Of a stretch of DNA of 64,000 bases, positions 41,500 to 49,270 are shown in pieces. The notes beneath the pieces are model-generated. The model was not told the DNA's origin. It ran no database searches and saw only the letters and a program-made list of their open reading frames with translations. Origin of the DNA: Pseudocitrobacter corydidari (GTDB taxonomy: Bacteria > Pseudomonadota > Gammaproteobacteria > Enterobacterales > Enterobacteriaceae); NCBI RefSeq assembly GCF_021172065.1, contig NZ_CP087880.1:248001-312000 (forward strand), written 5' to 3'. Position 1 is the first letter of the stretch. Each line of letters starts with the position of its first letter. The translations under genes and the position numbers were made by a program.

Positions 41500-42738
41500 A
41501 TGGCTGAATTCAGTCCTGAACGCCGTTTTACGCGTATCGATCGCTTACCCCCGTATGTTTTCAACATTACCGCTGAACTGAAAATGGCTGCGCGTCGGCG
41601 CGGCGAAGACATTATCGATTTCAGCATGGGTAACCCGGACGGTGCGACCCCGCCGCATATTGTCGAAAAACTCTGTACCGTCGCCCAGCGTCCGGATACG
41701 CACGGCTACTCAACCTCGCGCGGGATCCCGCGTCTGCGTCGCGCCATTTCGCGCTGGTATCAGGATCGCTACGACGTTGAAATTGACCCGGAAAGCGAAG
41801 CGATTGTGACCATTGGTTCAAAAGAGGGGCTGGCGCACCTGATGCTGGCCACGCTCGATCATGGCGATACGGTGCTGGTGCCGAATCCCAGCTATCCGAT
41901 TCACATTTACGGCGCGGTAATTGCCGGCGCACAGGTGCGCTCGGTGCCGTTGGTGGAAGGCGTCGATTTCTTCAACGAGCTGGAGCGTGCCATTCGTGAA
42001 AGTTACCCGAAGCCAAAAATGATGATTTTAGGCTTCCCGTCGAACCCGACAGCTCAGTGCGTTGAGCTGGAATTCTTCGAAAAAGTGGTCGCGCTGGCGA
42101 AACGCTATGACGTGCTGGTGGTGCACGACCTCGCTTACGCCGATATCGTCTACGATGGCTGGAAAGCGCCGTCGATTATGCAGGTGCCGGGTGCGCGCGA
42201 TGTCGCGGTTGAATTCTTCACCCTGTCGAAAAGCTACAACATGGCGGGCTGGCGCATCGGCTTTATGGTCGGTAACAAAACGCTGGTTAACGCGCTGGCC
42301 AGGATCAAAAGCTATCACGACTACGGTACCTTTACGCCGTTGCAGGTTGCGGCCATCGCGGCGCTGGAAGGCGATCAACAGTGCGTACGCGATATTGCCG
42401 CGCAGTATAAACGTCGCCGTGACGTGCTGGTGAAAGGGTTGCATGAAGCGGGCTGGATGGTCGAGTGCCCGAAAGCGTCAATGTACGTATGGGCGAAAAT
42501 CCCGGAACCGTATGCTGCGATGGGCTCGCTGGAGTTTGCCAAAAAGCTACTGCAGGACGCGAAAGTGTGCGTGTCACCGGGCATTGGTTTCGGTGATTAC
42601 GGCGATACCCACGTGCGTTTCGCGCTGATTGAAAACCGTGACCGTATTCGTCAGGCGGTGAGGGGAATAAAAGCGATGTTCCGCGCCGATGGCCTGCTGC
42701 CTTCCGGCACAAAGCACGCGGCGGAAAACGCCGAATAA
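41500..42738 (+). CDS. alaC: Glutamate-pyruvate aminotransferase AlaC
   Basis: Cytosolic PLP aminotransferase making alanine from pyruvate and glutamate, 412 residues like E. coli AlaC (YfdZ). Motifs: [14 protein letters not shown], substrate/PLP residues in [10 protein letters not shown] and [24 protein letters not shown], the Schiff-base lysine in [17 protein letters not shown] and the carboxylate-binding Arg in [18 protein letters not shown] precedes the ATG. A strong terminator follows. Confidence 0.96.
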   Translation: MAEFSPERRFTRIDRLPPYVFNITAELKMAARRRGEDIIDFSMGNPDGATPPHIVEKLCTVAQRPDTHGYSTSRGIPRLRRAISRWYQDRYDVEIDPESEAIVTIGSKEGLAHLMLATLDHGDTVLVPNPSYPIHIYGAVIAGAQVRSVPLVEGVDFFNELERAIRESYPKPKMMILGFPSNPTAQCVELEFFEKVVALAKRYDVLVVHDLAYADIVYDGWKAPSIMQVPGARDVAVEFFTLSKSYNMAGWRIGFMVGNKTLVNALARIKSYHDYGTFTPLQVAAIAALEGDQQCVRDIAAQYKRRRDVLVKGLHEAGWMVECPKASMYVWAKIPEPYAAMGSLEFAKKLLQDAKVCVSPGIGFGDYGDTHVRFALIENRDRIRQAVRGIKAMFRADGLLPSGTKHAAENAE

Positions 42739-42744
42739 AAACGC

Positions 42745-42774
42745 AAACAGGAGCCAAAAGGCTCCTGTTTTTTT
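42745..42774 (+). terminator. Rho-independent terminator after alaC
   Basis: AAACAGGAGCC (42745-42755) pairs with GGCTCCTGTTT (42760-42770) around AAAA and is followed by T residues. It also lies just after the convergent ypdK. Confidence 0.93.
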
Positions 42775-42786
42775 ATGCATTCTTGA

Positions 42787-42858
42787 TTAGATCATCAGGG
42801 CAAATGTACCGGCCCACACGATGACCATAAACGACACACCCATAAATAAATATTTCAC
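42787..42858 (-). CDS. ypdK: Small membrane protein YpdK (23 residues)
   Basis: A GTG-initiated frame of 23 codons plus stop on the minus strand, preceded by GGAGAG at suitable spacing. The product starts MKYLFMGVSFMVIVWAGTFA and ends LMI. It is nearly identical to the verified small membrane protein YpdK of E. coli, which also lies next to alaC; only a few conservative changes are seen. It forms a single transmembrane helix; function unknown. Conservation of such a short frame, including the start region, argues strongly that it is real. Confidence 0.88.
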   Translation of the reverse strand: MKYLFMGVSFMVIVWAGTFALMI

Positions 42859-43171
42859 GACTCATCTCTCCGCGTACTTCACGTTTATACGCTCTAACGA
42901 AAACATGTCCTGTTGTGACATTGTGAGCTGACGCACATCGGCATCACCTCAGAATTTGGTGCATCACTGCTCCAGATGGCGCTAATGTACGCTTAATTTT
43001 AGGGGGTGACAAGTGAGATTTTTTTATTAATTTTTAGTTACTTACAACTGTCGTGGATCGGCGACACATTAATTTCTTACGGTAATATATTGCCTTTCAG
43101 CGACGGGCTTTTTTTGGGATGTATTCTAAGTAAACCACATTGATTTAATGGTTAATTTTATCAAAAACACG
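42859..43171. other. Intergenic region between ypdK and iadA
   Basis: About 310 bp without a supported gene. It should contain the ypdK promoter; TATAAA-like sequence occurs near 42885-42892 on the minus strand. The part nearer iadA is AT-rich. It marks the junction between the E. coli-like backbone and the accessory half of the window. Confidence 0.5.
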
Positions 43172-43196
43172 GGCGGGAGAGAGTGTTTCTCCCGCC
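43163..43196 (-). terminator. Terminator of the yjiH-yjiG-iadA operon
   Basis: GGCGGGAGA (43172-43180) and TCTCCCGCC (43188-43196) form a 9-bp stem; on the minus strand it is followed by CGTGTTTTT. Confidence 0.82.
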
Positions 43197-43205
43197 TGCA
43201 TCACA

Positions 43206-44369
43206 TTACTCAAACGTTCCTTTCACGCAGGCATAGCCATTGCGCACCAGCATTTTTCCTTTCGCCCAGACCTCGTCGATATGTAAGCCTGCCGTGAGGA
43301 TAATAAAATCGGCATCGCAACCTTCTGCCAGCTGCCCTTTATGTGCAAAACCGAGGAATTCGGCGACGGTTTGCGTGAACGGACGCAGGGCCTGTTCCAG
43401 TGGAAGCTGATGGCGATGAACCAGCTGTTGAAGCGTGGATAACAACGATTCGAATCCCGCGACGCCAATCCCCGTCAGTTTTCCTTCGCTATCAAACACG
43501 GGCTGGCTACCGTTACCGTCGGAACTCACCGTCATGCGCGCGAGCGGCACGCCGTCGCGAAGGGCGCTGGCGATGGCGGTCGCCGCATCAATGGGCGTCT
43601 CAATACTGCTGGTGATATCGATATAGCCGCCCCTCCGCGCGAACGCCTTTGCCTGTGCAAACAGCGGCTCGGCGCGGTTAACGTGGGTAGGCAGCAGCTT
43701 GCTTATCGGTACATCGGCATGTTGCAGGATGGCCTCCAGCGGCGCAAGCCCGCGCGGACTGTTGCCCATATGAAATACGCTAATGCCTGCTTTTTCGCCC
43801 AGTAAACCACCGACGCGCGCGAGTGCCGCCATATTGGCGAGTTGCTCATTTCCCGGTGCGGAGGAGCGGTGATCGGAGATTGCGCATTTCACGCCAATCA
43901 CCTTATCGATGAGTGCCACATCACGATCCACGCTGCCGGTGATGGTTGGCGAGGGCAGGGAGTACGCGCCCGTCAGCATCCACGCGCTAATGCCTTCATT
44001 TTCCAGCGCCCGGGTTTTCGCCAGCAGCGATTCCGGATGGCGGGTGATGCCATCGGTACCCAGCAGACCGACAACGGAAGTAATGCCTGCTTCGACCAGT
44101 TTCGACAGCCGCACTTCTGGCGTACGCGTATGCGGCCCGGCCTCGCCACCGCCGCCAATCAGGTGTACGTGCTGGTCGATAAAACCCGGGCAGACAATCG
44201 CCTGTTGCAGATTAATGACCTCGCAGCCAGGCAGCCCGCTGGCGTCGATTTCCGGGGCGATGGCGACAATTTTTCCTGCGGCGATCAGAAAATCCTGCAC
44301 GCCGCGATCGTCCGGTGCATAGAGATGCGCTTGCTTAAACAGACGCAGGCCGGGTAGGGTGATTTCCAT
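43206..44369 (-). CDS. iadA: Isoaspartyl dipeptidase IadA (beta-aspartyl-peptidase)
   Basis: Cytosolic zinc amidohydrolase cleaving beta-aspartyl (isoaspartyl) dipeptides formed by protein damage. The 387-residue product follows E. coli IadA: metal-binding HVH in PGFIDQHVHLIGGGGEAG, VGLLGTDGITRHPESLL, the bridging region GVKCAISDHRSSAP, FHMGNSPRG, LPTHVNR and the catalytic Asp in SSDGNGSQP. AGGAGAGG lies before the ATG. It is the last gene of yjiH-yjiG-iadA, as in E. coli, but the locus is at a different chromosomal place from the E. coli yji region. Confidence 0.95.
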   Translation of the reverse strand: MEITLPGLRLFKQAHLYAPDDRGVQDFLIAAGKIVAIAPEIDASGLPGCEVINLQQAIVCPGFIDQHVHLIGGGGEAGPHTRTPEVRLSKLVEAGITSVVGLLGTDGITRHPESLLAKTRALENEGISAWMLTGAYSLPSPTITGSVDRDVALIDKVIGVKCAISDHRSSAPGNEQLANMAALARVGGLLGEKAGISVFHMGNSPRGLAPLEAILQHADVPISKLLPTHVNRAEPLFAQAKAFARRGGYIDITSSIETPIDAATAIASALRDGVPLARMTVSSDGNGSQPVFDSEGKLTGIGVAGFESLLSTLQQLVHRHQLPLEQALRPFTQTVAEFLGFAHKGQLAEGCDADFIILTAGLHIDEVWAKGKMLVRNGYACVKGTFE

Positions 44370-44381
44370 ATAAAACCTCTC

Positions 44382-44843
44382 CTATACAAGCAATTGCATT
44401 ACCCAAAGGGAAAGCAGGGCGTTAATGACGCAAATGGCGATGATGTGCGGATAATATTTCGGGTTAACCCCCGCCGTGCCGAGGCAGCGCCCGGTATTCT
44501 GCACCGGGTTGCCCATCAGGTAAATTGCGGGAAGCAATACGGTTGCATCATGGCCATTGAGTGCGCCAGAAACCACCAGGCTCGCGCAAACGCCGATGCC
44601 GCCCCCCATACTCATCACCGAGGCCAGCAGCACGGCAGCGGCTTCACCAGGGAGGCCCCACAGCCCCATCACCGGTTCGAAAACCTTACCCACAATATCC
44701 AGTAAGCCCGTGACCTTCAGCGCCTGAATGATCACAAATGCCATCACCACGTTGGGCAACAGGCTGGTGGTGGCGATGGTGAAACCGCGCCGGGCACCCT
44801 CGACAAACAGATCCATCACGTTCTTACGGGCGTGCGTGCTCAT
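44382..44843 (-). CDS. yjiG: YjiG family inner-membrane protein
   Basis: A 153-residue hydrophobic protein of the YjiG/SpmB-like nucleoside-recognition (gate domain) family, matching E. coli YjiG (RKNVMDLFVEGARRGFTIATTSLLPNVVMAFV, LPAIYLMGNPVQNTGRCLG). The ATG at 44843 is chosen because GGAGG sits six bases before it and the family length is 153; the frame opens earlier inside yjiH. It overlaps the yjiH stop by 20 bp, so the two are translationally coupled, and it precedes iadA by 12 bp. YjiH and YjiG probably form one transport complex; the substrate is not known, with isoaspartyl peptides a fair guess. Confidence 0.9.
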   Translation of the reverse strand: MSTHARKNVMDLFVEGARRGFTIATTSLLPNVVMAFVIIQALKVTGLLDIVGKVFEPVMGLWGLPGEAAAVLLASVMSMGGGIGVCASLVVSGALNGHDATVLLPAIYLMGNPVQNTGRCLGTAGVNPKYYPHIIAICVINALLSLWVMQLLV

Positions 44844-45501
44844 CCACGGCCTCCTTGCGCTGACGATTTTCGATTTGCGTGATCCACAACCGCAGCAGGT
44901 TGGCGCCGACAAACTTAAACACCAGAATCACCGCCAGAGGGGTGATTACGGGAACCGTGATTACCGTAAACAGCGCCGCGCCAGAGGAAAAATAGTTAGT
45001 AATAATGGCGCTGCCGCTGGTCTGAAAGGTGGCGAATATTGCGCGTTCCTGGTCGCTGATCGCACCTTCCTCCGCCAGTTCTTTGGTCATCCCGGCTGCG
45101 GCATCGGTGTTTTGCAGGTTGGCAATCAACGCCAGTGAGCAAATACCCGGCACGCCAAGAATCGGCCTGAGGATGGGCGTCATGAGCTGCTGCGCGGCGC
45201 GTAACCCGCCTAACCCTTCGGTAACGGAAATAATGCCAAGCGACAAAATCACCGAAGGCGCCAGTTCAAGGGCAAAGAGAAAACCATCCTTCGCCCCCGT
45301 CCCGCCTGTTCCGCGAAACGACACGATGCTTTGCCCGGCGCTGTTCACCGCGCCAAAGGTGCCGTTCAGCACTGTAAAATCAAATACCCGCCACCATTCG
45401 GTGGATTTCGCAAAAAAGCCTGAAAAGAAAATGACGGTCATAAAAAAGGCGAGATAACCCACCCAACTGACCTTCTTCTGTATCGGGGATGTTTTTTCCA
45501 T
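44824..45501 (-). CDS. yjiH: YjiH family inner-membrane protein (gate-domain)
   Basis: A 225-residue membrane protein with several hydrophobic helices and the YjiH/SpmA-like gate-domain pattern (VGYLAFFMTVIFFSGFFAKS start; CSLALIANLQNTDAAAGMTKEL; FATFQTSGSAIITNYFSSGAAL). It heads the yjiH-yjiG-iadA operon. AGGGA lies before the ATG at 45501. No LysR regulator of the E. coli YjiE type is adjacent. Confidence 0.9.
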   Translation of the reverse strand: MEKTSPIQKKVSWVGYLAFFMTVIFFSGFFAKSTEWWRVFDFTVLNGTFGAVNSAGQSIVSFRGTGGTGAKDGFLFALELAPSVILSLGIISVTEGLGGLRAAQQLMTPILRPILGVPGICSLALIANLQNTDAAAGMTKELAEEGAISDQERAIFATFQTSGSAIITNYFSSGAALFTVITVPVITPLAVILVFKFVGANLLRLWITQIENRQRKEAVDEHARP

Positions 45502-45686
45502 ACTTCCCTCCGGTTGACGTTATCCCTGAAACGCAATCTCCAAAGTAGATGAACCGCCGTGGGAAACGAACCCTAAGAGAAATTTTTCAGAATTCATAAA
45601 GACGGGAACGATCCTGTCGATCCTCCGCGCAGGGTCTTTTTCGTGACCGATCTCTGACTTTCATCTTAACCCTCTGCACCTGTCTA

Positions 45687-45711
45687 GACATATCGCAAGT
45701 GTAGATATATC
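45687..45711 (+). promoter_or_regulatory. Two-arm PadR-type operator upstream of the SDR operon
   Basis: GACATATC (45687-45694) and GATATATC (45704-45711) stand 17 bp apart, reading as ATATC-N9-GATAT. The same arrangement occurs at 57021-57045 upstream of the converging dioxygenase operon. The rest of the 45502-45825 gap shows no gene; GATATATCTCTATATGTG continues AT-rich toward a possible -10. Confidence 0.7.
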
Positions 45712-45825
45712 TCTATATGTGTTCTTTCTGCATTCTGATGGTGAAAGACACGTTAGTTTTTGCGCACTTTGCAGGCAGCTTTGCTGCCAATCCAGACATA
45801 TTCATGGCAAATGCAGGAGATAACG

Positions 45826-46608
45826 ATGGAGTTGGGTATTCGGGGGAAACGCGCGTTTATTTGCGCGTCATCGCAGGGCCTTGGTCTGGCCTGCGCCAGC
45901 GCGCTGGCGGCGGAAGGGGTCAATATCACGCTGAACGGGCGGGGCGCCGCGAAGCTGGACGACGTAGTGACCACGCTGCGCCAGACATTTCCTGATGTTC
46001 AGGTGCATTCCGTGGTGGCTGATTTAACCACGGTGAGCGGTCGAGCGCTGATCCTCGCCGCTGTGCCTGAGGTAGACATCCTGGTCACTAACAACGCCGG
46101 GCCACCGCCGGGCGAGCTCGCCGACTGGGATGAAAGTGCGCTGCTGGGCGCGATGCAGGCCAACTTTATTCCTGCCGTTCAGCTGATTCGCGGCTGGCTG
46201 CCGGGCATGCAGCAGCGCCGGTTTGGGCGGATTATCAACATCACATCGGCAATGGTGAAATCGCCGCACTACATGATGGGGCTTTCGACCTCTGCCCGCA
46301 CGGCGTTAACGGCTATCTGCAAGGCCATTAGCCGCGAAGTGGCGGCGGATAACGTCACCCTGAATAACCTGCTGCCAGAGCGCGTGGATACGCCGCGTCA
46401 GGAGTTTATGCTGCAACGCCTGATGGCCCAGGAAGGCATTGGCCGTGAAGAAGCGCGCCTGCGCAATGCCAATTCGATCGCCGCGAAACGGTATGGTCGC
46501 CCCGAGGAGTTTGGCGCAGCCTGCGCGTTCCTGTGCAGCCAGCAGGCATCGTTTATCTCCGGGCAGAATTTACAGCTCGATGGCGGTTCCTGCGAGGCGC
46601 TGATGTGA
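45826..46608 (+). CDS. Atypical short-chain dehydrogenase/reductase (BKR-like, lacks YxxxK)
   Basis: A 261-residue SDR-fold protein. The nucleotide motif is degenerate (CASSQGLGLA rather than GxxxGxG) and, where the catalytic YxxxK should be, the sequence is LSTSARTAL (serine and arginine in the Tyr and Lys places). NNAGPPPG and the C-terminal NLQLDGGS are kept. This matches the known 3-oxoacyl-ACP-reductase-like SDR subgroup without the classical tetrad, so redox activity is uncertain. The ATG at 45826 has AGGAG upstream; the frame itself opens at 45760. It heads a run of catabolic genes and its stop overlaps the next start (TGATG). Confidence 0.85.
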   Translation: MELGIRGKRAFICASSQGLGLACASALAAEGVNITLNGRGAAKLDDVVTTLRQTFPDVQVHSVVADLTTVSGRALILAAVPEVDILVTNNAGPPPGELADWDESALLGAMQANFIPAVQLIRGWLPGMQQRRFGRIINITSAMVKSPHYMMGLSTSARTALTAICKAISREVAADNVTLNNLLPERVDTPRQEFMLQRLMAQEGIGREEARLRNANSIAAKRYGRPEEFGAACAFLCSQQASFISGQNLQLDGGSCEALM

Positions 46609-46985
46609 TGAACACGCAACATCAGGCATTGCTGGCCTTCGAACGCCGTCGCCAGCAGGCTTTTATCACCGCCGATATCGACGCGCTGGACGTCATGCTG
46701 GCGAGCGACCTCATTCACATCCACAGCACCGGTATGGTGCATGACAAAGCGCAGCTGTTAGCACACCTGCGAAAAATGGGCGGCTTTGTGGCAATTGATC
46801 GTGATGAGCCGCGCATTCATCTGGCAGGCGATATTGCCGTGCTGACGGGCGAAACCCGTAATACGGTGCGTTCGCTGCAAAGCGGAGAGGTGATGGTCCG
46901 CCACGGGTTTTCGACGCTGGTGCTGCGGCGCACGCTCGCGGGCTGGGAAATCATTCTTTCGCAACTCACGCCTTATAAAAGTTAA
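46608..46985 (+). CDS. SnoaL-like / DUF4440 (NTF2-fold) protein
   Basis: A 126-residue protein with the NTF2-fold pattern: helix ALLAFERRRQQAFITADIDALDVMLASDLIHIHSTG, then strands with D-x-A-V-L-T-G-E-T-R-N-T and a C-terminal LRRTLAGWEIILSQLTPYK. The ATG overlaps the SDR stop, so translation is coupled; upstream in-frame starts lie inside the SDR gene. Members act as isomerases, dehydratases or small accessory subunits; no reaction can be assigned. It is a different subfamily from the truncated gene at 1-365. Confidence 0.82.
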   Translation: MNTQHQALLAFERRRQQAFITADIDALDVMLASDLIHIHSTGMVHDKAQLLAHLRKMGGFVAIDRDEPRIHLAGDIAVLTGETRNTVRSLQSGEVMVRHGFSTLVLRRTLAGWEIILSQLTPYKS

Positions 46986-46997
46986 CAAGGAATCATT

Positions 46998-47846
46998 ATG
47001 AAGCTTGTTCGTTTTACCGCGCAGGGACGCACCCGTATTGGCAAGGTAGAAGGCCAGCAGGTGATTGATTTATCGGATGTTGTGGGCGTGGGAACGTCCA
47101 TGTGCCAGGTTATTCGCGATCTCCCGCAGCGGCGCGCGGCGCTGGAAGATGTGAATGGCCCTGCGTATCCGCTGGCGGACGTCCGTCTGGAAGCGCCAAT
47201 TCATGATCCGCAAAAATTCCTCGGTATCGGCATGAACTACCGCAAGCACGCCGAAGAAGCGAGGCTCGCCGGGATCCCGATACCGGAAAGTCAGCTGTGG
47301 TTTAACAAGCAGGTTTCCTGCATCGTCGGCCCGTTTGATGAGGTCGAAAAACCGCAGGCCAGCGACAAAATGGATTACGAAATCGAACTGGGTGTGGTTA
47401 TCGGTAAACGCTGTCGCCATATTGCGGCAAAAGATGCCGCGTCGGTGATTGCCGGTTATCTCATCGTCAACGACGTTTCGGCCCGCGACTGGCTGCATAA
47501 ATCGCCGACCTTCACGCTCGGGAAATCCTTCGACACTTTTGGCCCGATTGGACCGTGGCTGACCACCGCCGATGAAATCGCTGACCCGCTGGCGCTGGAG
47601 ATGAAGCTCTACATCAACGATGAGTTACGTCAGCACTCGCTGTCTGGCGACATGATTTACAACCTTTACCAGCAAATTGAATACCTTTCGACGGTGATGA
47701 CGCTTGAACCGGGCGATATCCTGGCGACCGGCACGCCGTCCGGTATCGGTGCACCAAAGGGATTGTTCCTCAAACCGGGCGATGTGATGCGTCTGGAAAT
47801 TGAAGGTCTGGGAAAGATTGAGAACCCGGTGATCGCCGAGCGCTAA
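46998..47846 (+). CDS. Fumarylacetoacetate hydrolase (FAH) family enzyme
   Basis: A 282-residue protein of the FAH superfamily, Mg2+ enzymes that hydrate, decarboxylate or hydrolyse 2-oxo acids late in meta-cleavage pathways. The core begins KFLGIGMNYRKHAEEA; metal ligands fit MDYEIELGVVIGKRC (Glu, Glu) and YLIVNDVSARDW (Asp), followed by KSFDTFGPIGPW and LATGTPSGIGAPKG. CAAGGA precedes the ATG, 12 bp after the SnoaL-like gene. In context it likely cleaves a ring-opened intermediate (acylpyruvase or dienoate hydratase type), which is inference. Confidence 0.9.
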   Translation: MKLVRFTAQGRTRIGKVEGQQVIDLSDVVGVGTSMCQVIRDLPQRRAALEDVNGPAYPLADVRLEAPIHDPQKFLGIGMNYRKHAEEARLAGIPIPESQLWFNKQVSCIVGPFDEVEKPQASDKMDYEIELGVVIGKRCRHIAAKDAASVIAGYLIVNDVSARDWLHKSPTFTLGKSFDTFGPIGPWLTTADEIADPLALEMKLYINDELRQHSLSGDMIYNLYQQIEYLSTVMTLEPGDILATGTPSGIGAPKGLFLKPGDVMRLEIEGLGKIENPVIAER

Positions 47847-47858
47847 ACAGGAGCGAAA

Positions 47859-49085
47859 ATGGTGAGTCAAAACTTCCGTGATTATCTGCTGCCGCCAGAT
47901 GCGCCGCGCATTCTCGCCGCGCGGGGCGTAAGCGTGGCGACCTACGCAGAACGCATGCTGGCGACTGAAAAAGCGCGTGACCTGAAAGCGCACTGGGAGG
48001 CGATGCTTAATGAAACTTTCCGTGGCATCACTACCGACGGCAATGTGCAGCAAGGGCTGTTTCAGCGCCAGGATGAAGGTTTTGCCGTTGAAGAGGCGGT
48101 GACGGCGGCAAGCGAGCTGCTGGGCACATTATCGATTTCACAACGTGAACGCGTTTGCCGGCCGATAGACGATAACGCCTGGCGGGCCTGGTATAACCCG
48201 GAAATCCCGTTTAATGATTTGGGTGTTCGTCTGGAAGATACTGATTCGCAAACACGCGAGGCGTTCTGGCAGCTGCTGCGCGCCTGCACCAGCGATGTTG
48301 GCTTTGAGAAGGTACGCCAGCTTATGGATGCCAACCATTTCCTCGGCGAGCTTTATGATTTGAACAACATTATGAATCGCTGGAGCTTCCACTTTATGGT
48401 CTTCGGCGAACCGTCTGCCAGTGCGCCCTGGGGCTGGACAATCTACGGTCATCACGTGGCGTTCTGCTGCTTTATCGTGGGACGGCAACTGGTGATTGCC
48501 CCGACGTTTATGGGCGTGGAGCCCAACGTCATTGCGCGTGGCGATGATACTGATTGTGTGCTGTTTACCGAAGAGGAGCGGCTGGGGTTAAAACTCATGC
48601 AATCGCTGAATCCGGATCAGCAGGCGAGGGCGACGATTTTCAGCCAGATGGAAGACCCGGCGATGCCGCCGGAGCGTTTCAATTTTGCCGATCAGCGTCA
48701 TCTCGGCGGCGCGTTTCAGGATAATCGTGTTATTCCGCTGGAGGGGATTTGTGCGGCGGAATTTACCCCAACGCAGCGGGCCTATTTACTGGAAACGATT
48801 GAATCGTTTATCAACGTGCTTCCGGATGGCCCGCGCGCGGCAAAGATGACGCAGATAGAGCGTTATCTGGATGACACCTGGTGGTGCTGGATTGGCGGCT
48901 GCGGCGATAATGATGTTTATTATTATCGCATCCAGAGCCCGGTCATCATGCTGGAATTTGATCATCACAGCGGCATGTGGCTGACCAACGAAGCACCGGC
49001 GCGTTTTCATATTCATACCATTATGCGTATCCCGAATGGCAATGATTATGGTAAGGCGCTACTTAATCAGGAGAGCAATACGTAG
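47859..49085 (+). CDS. DUF3500 family protein
   Basis: A 408-residue protein recognised as DUF3500 by the segments RVCRPIDDNAWRAWYNPE, FMVFGEPSASAPWGWTIYGHH, PTFMGVEPN and the C-terminal DDTWWCWIGGCGDND with YYYRIQSPVIMLEFDHHSG. Conserved His, Asp, Trp and Glu residues suggest a catalytic or metal site, but no function is known to me. It lies 12 bp after the FAH gene with CAGGAG upstream, so it belongs to the same transcript. No signal peptide is seen, so it is probably cytosolic. Confidence 0.85.
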   Translation: MVSQNFRDYLLPPDAPRILAARGVSVATYAERMLATEKARDLKAHWEAMLNETFRGITTDGNVQQGLFQRQDEGFAVEEAVTAASELLGTLSISQRERVCRPIDDNAWRAWYNPEIPFNDLGVRLEDTDSQTREAFWQLLRACTSDVGFEKVRQLMDANHFLGELYDLNNIMNRWSFHFMVFGEPSASAPWGWTIYGHHVAFCCFIVGRQLVIAPTFMGVEPNVIARGDDTDCVLFTEEERLGLKLMQSLNPDQQARATIFSQMEDPAMPPERFNFADQRHLGGAFQDNRVIPLEGICAAEFTPTQRAYLLETIESFINVLPDGPRAAKMTQIERYLDDTWWCWIGGCGDNDVYYYRIQSPVIMLEFDHHSGMWLTNEAPARFHIHTIMRIPNGNDYGKALLNQESNT

Positions 49086-49092
49086 GCCGATT

Positions 49093-49124
49093 GTAGGCCG
49101 GATAAGCGAAGCGCCATCCGGCAA
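49093..49124. repeat. REP element
   Basis: GCCGGAT (49097-49103) and ATCCGGC (49116-49122) around AAGCGAAGCGCC, directly after the DUF3500 stop. Confidence 0.85.
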
Positions 49125-49270
49125 TAAAGCAGCACCGTACTCTATTTAATAATAACAACCCGGAAAGTCCGCTTTATCTGGAGATAGCAGACGGTCATTC
49201 CGTGCGCAAAAAAACGATCAGTCATTACAACAATGAAAACTGTAAGTTCTAATAAGCGAGGTTATCAGGA

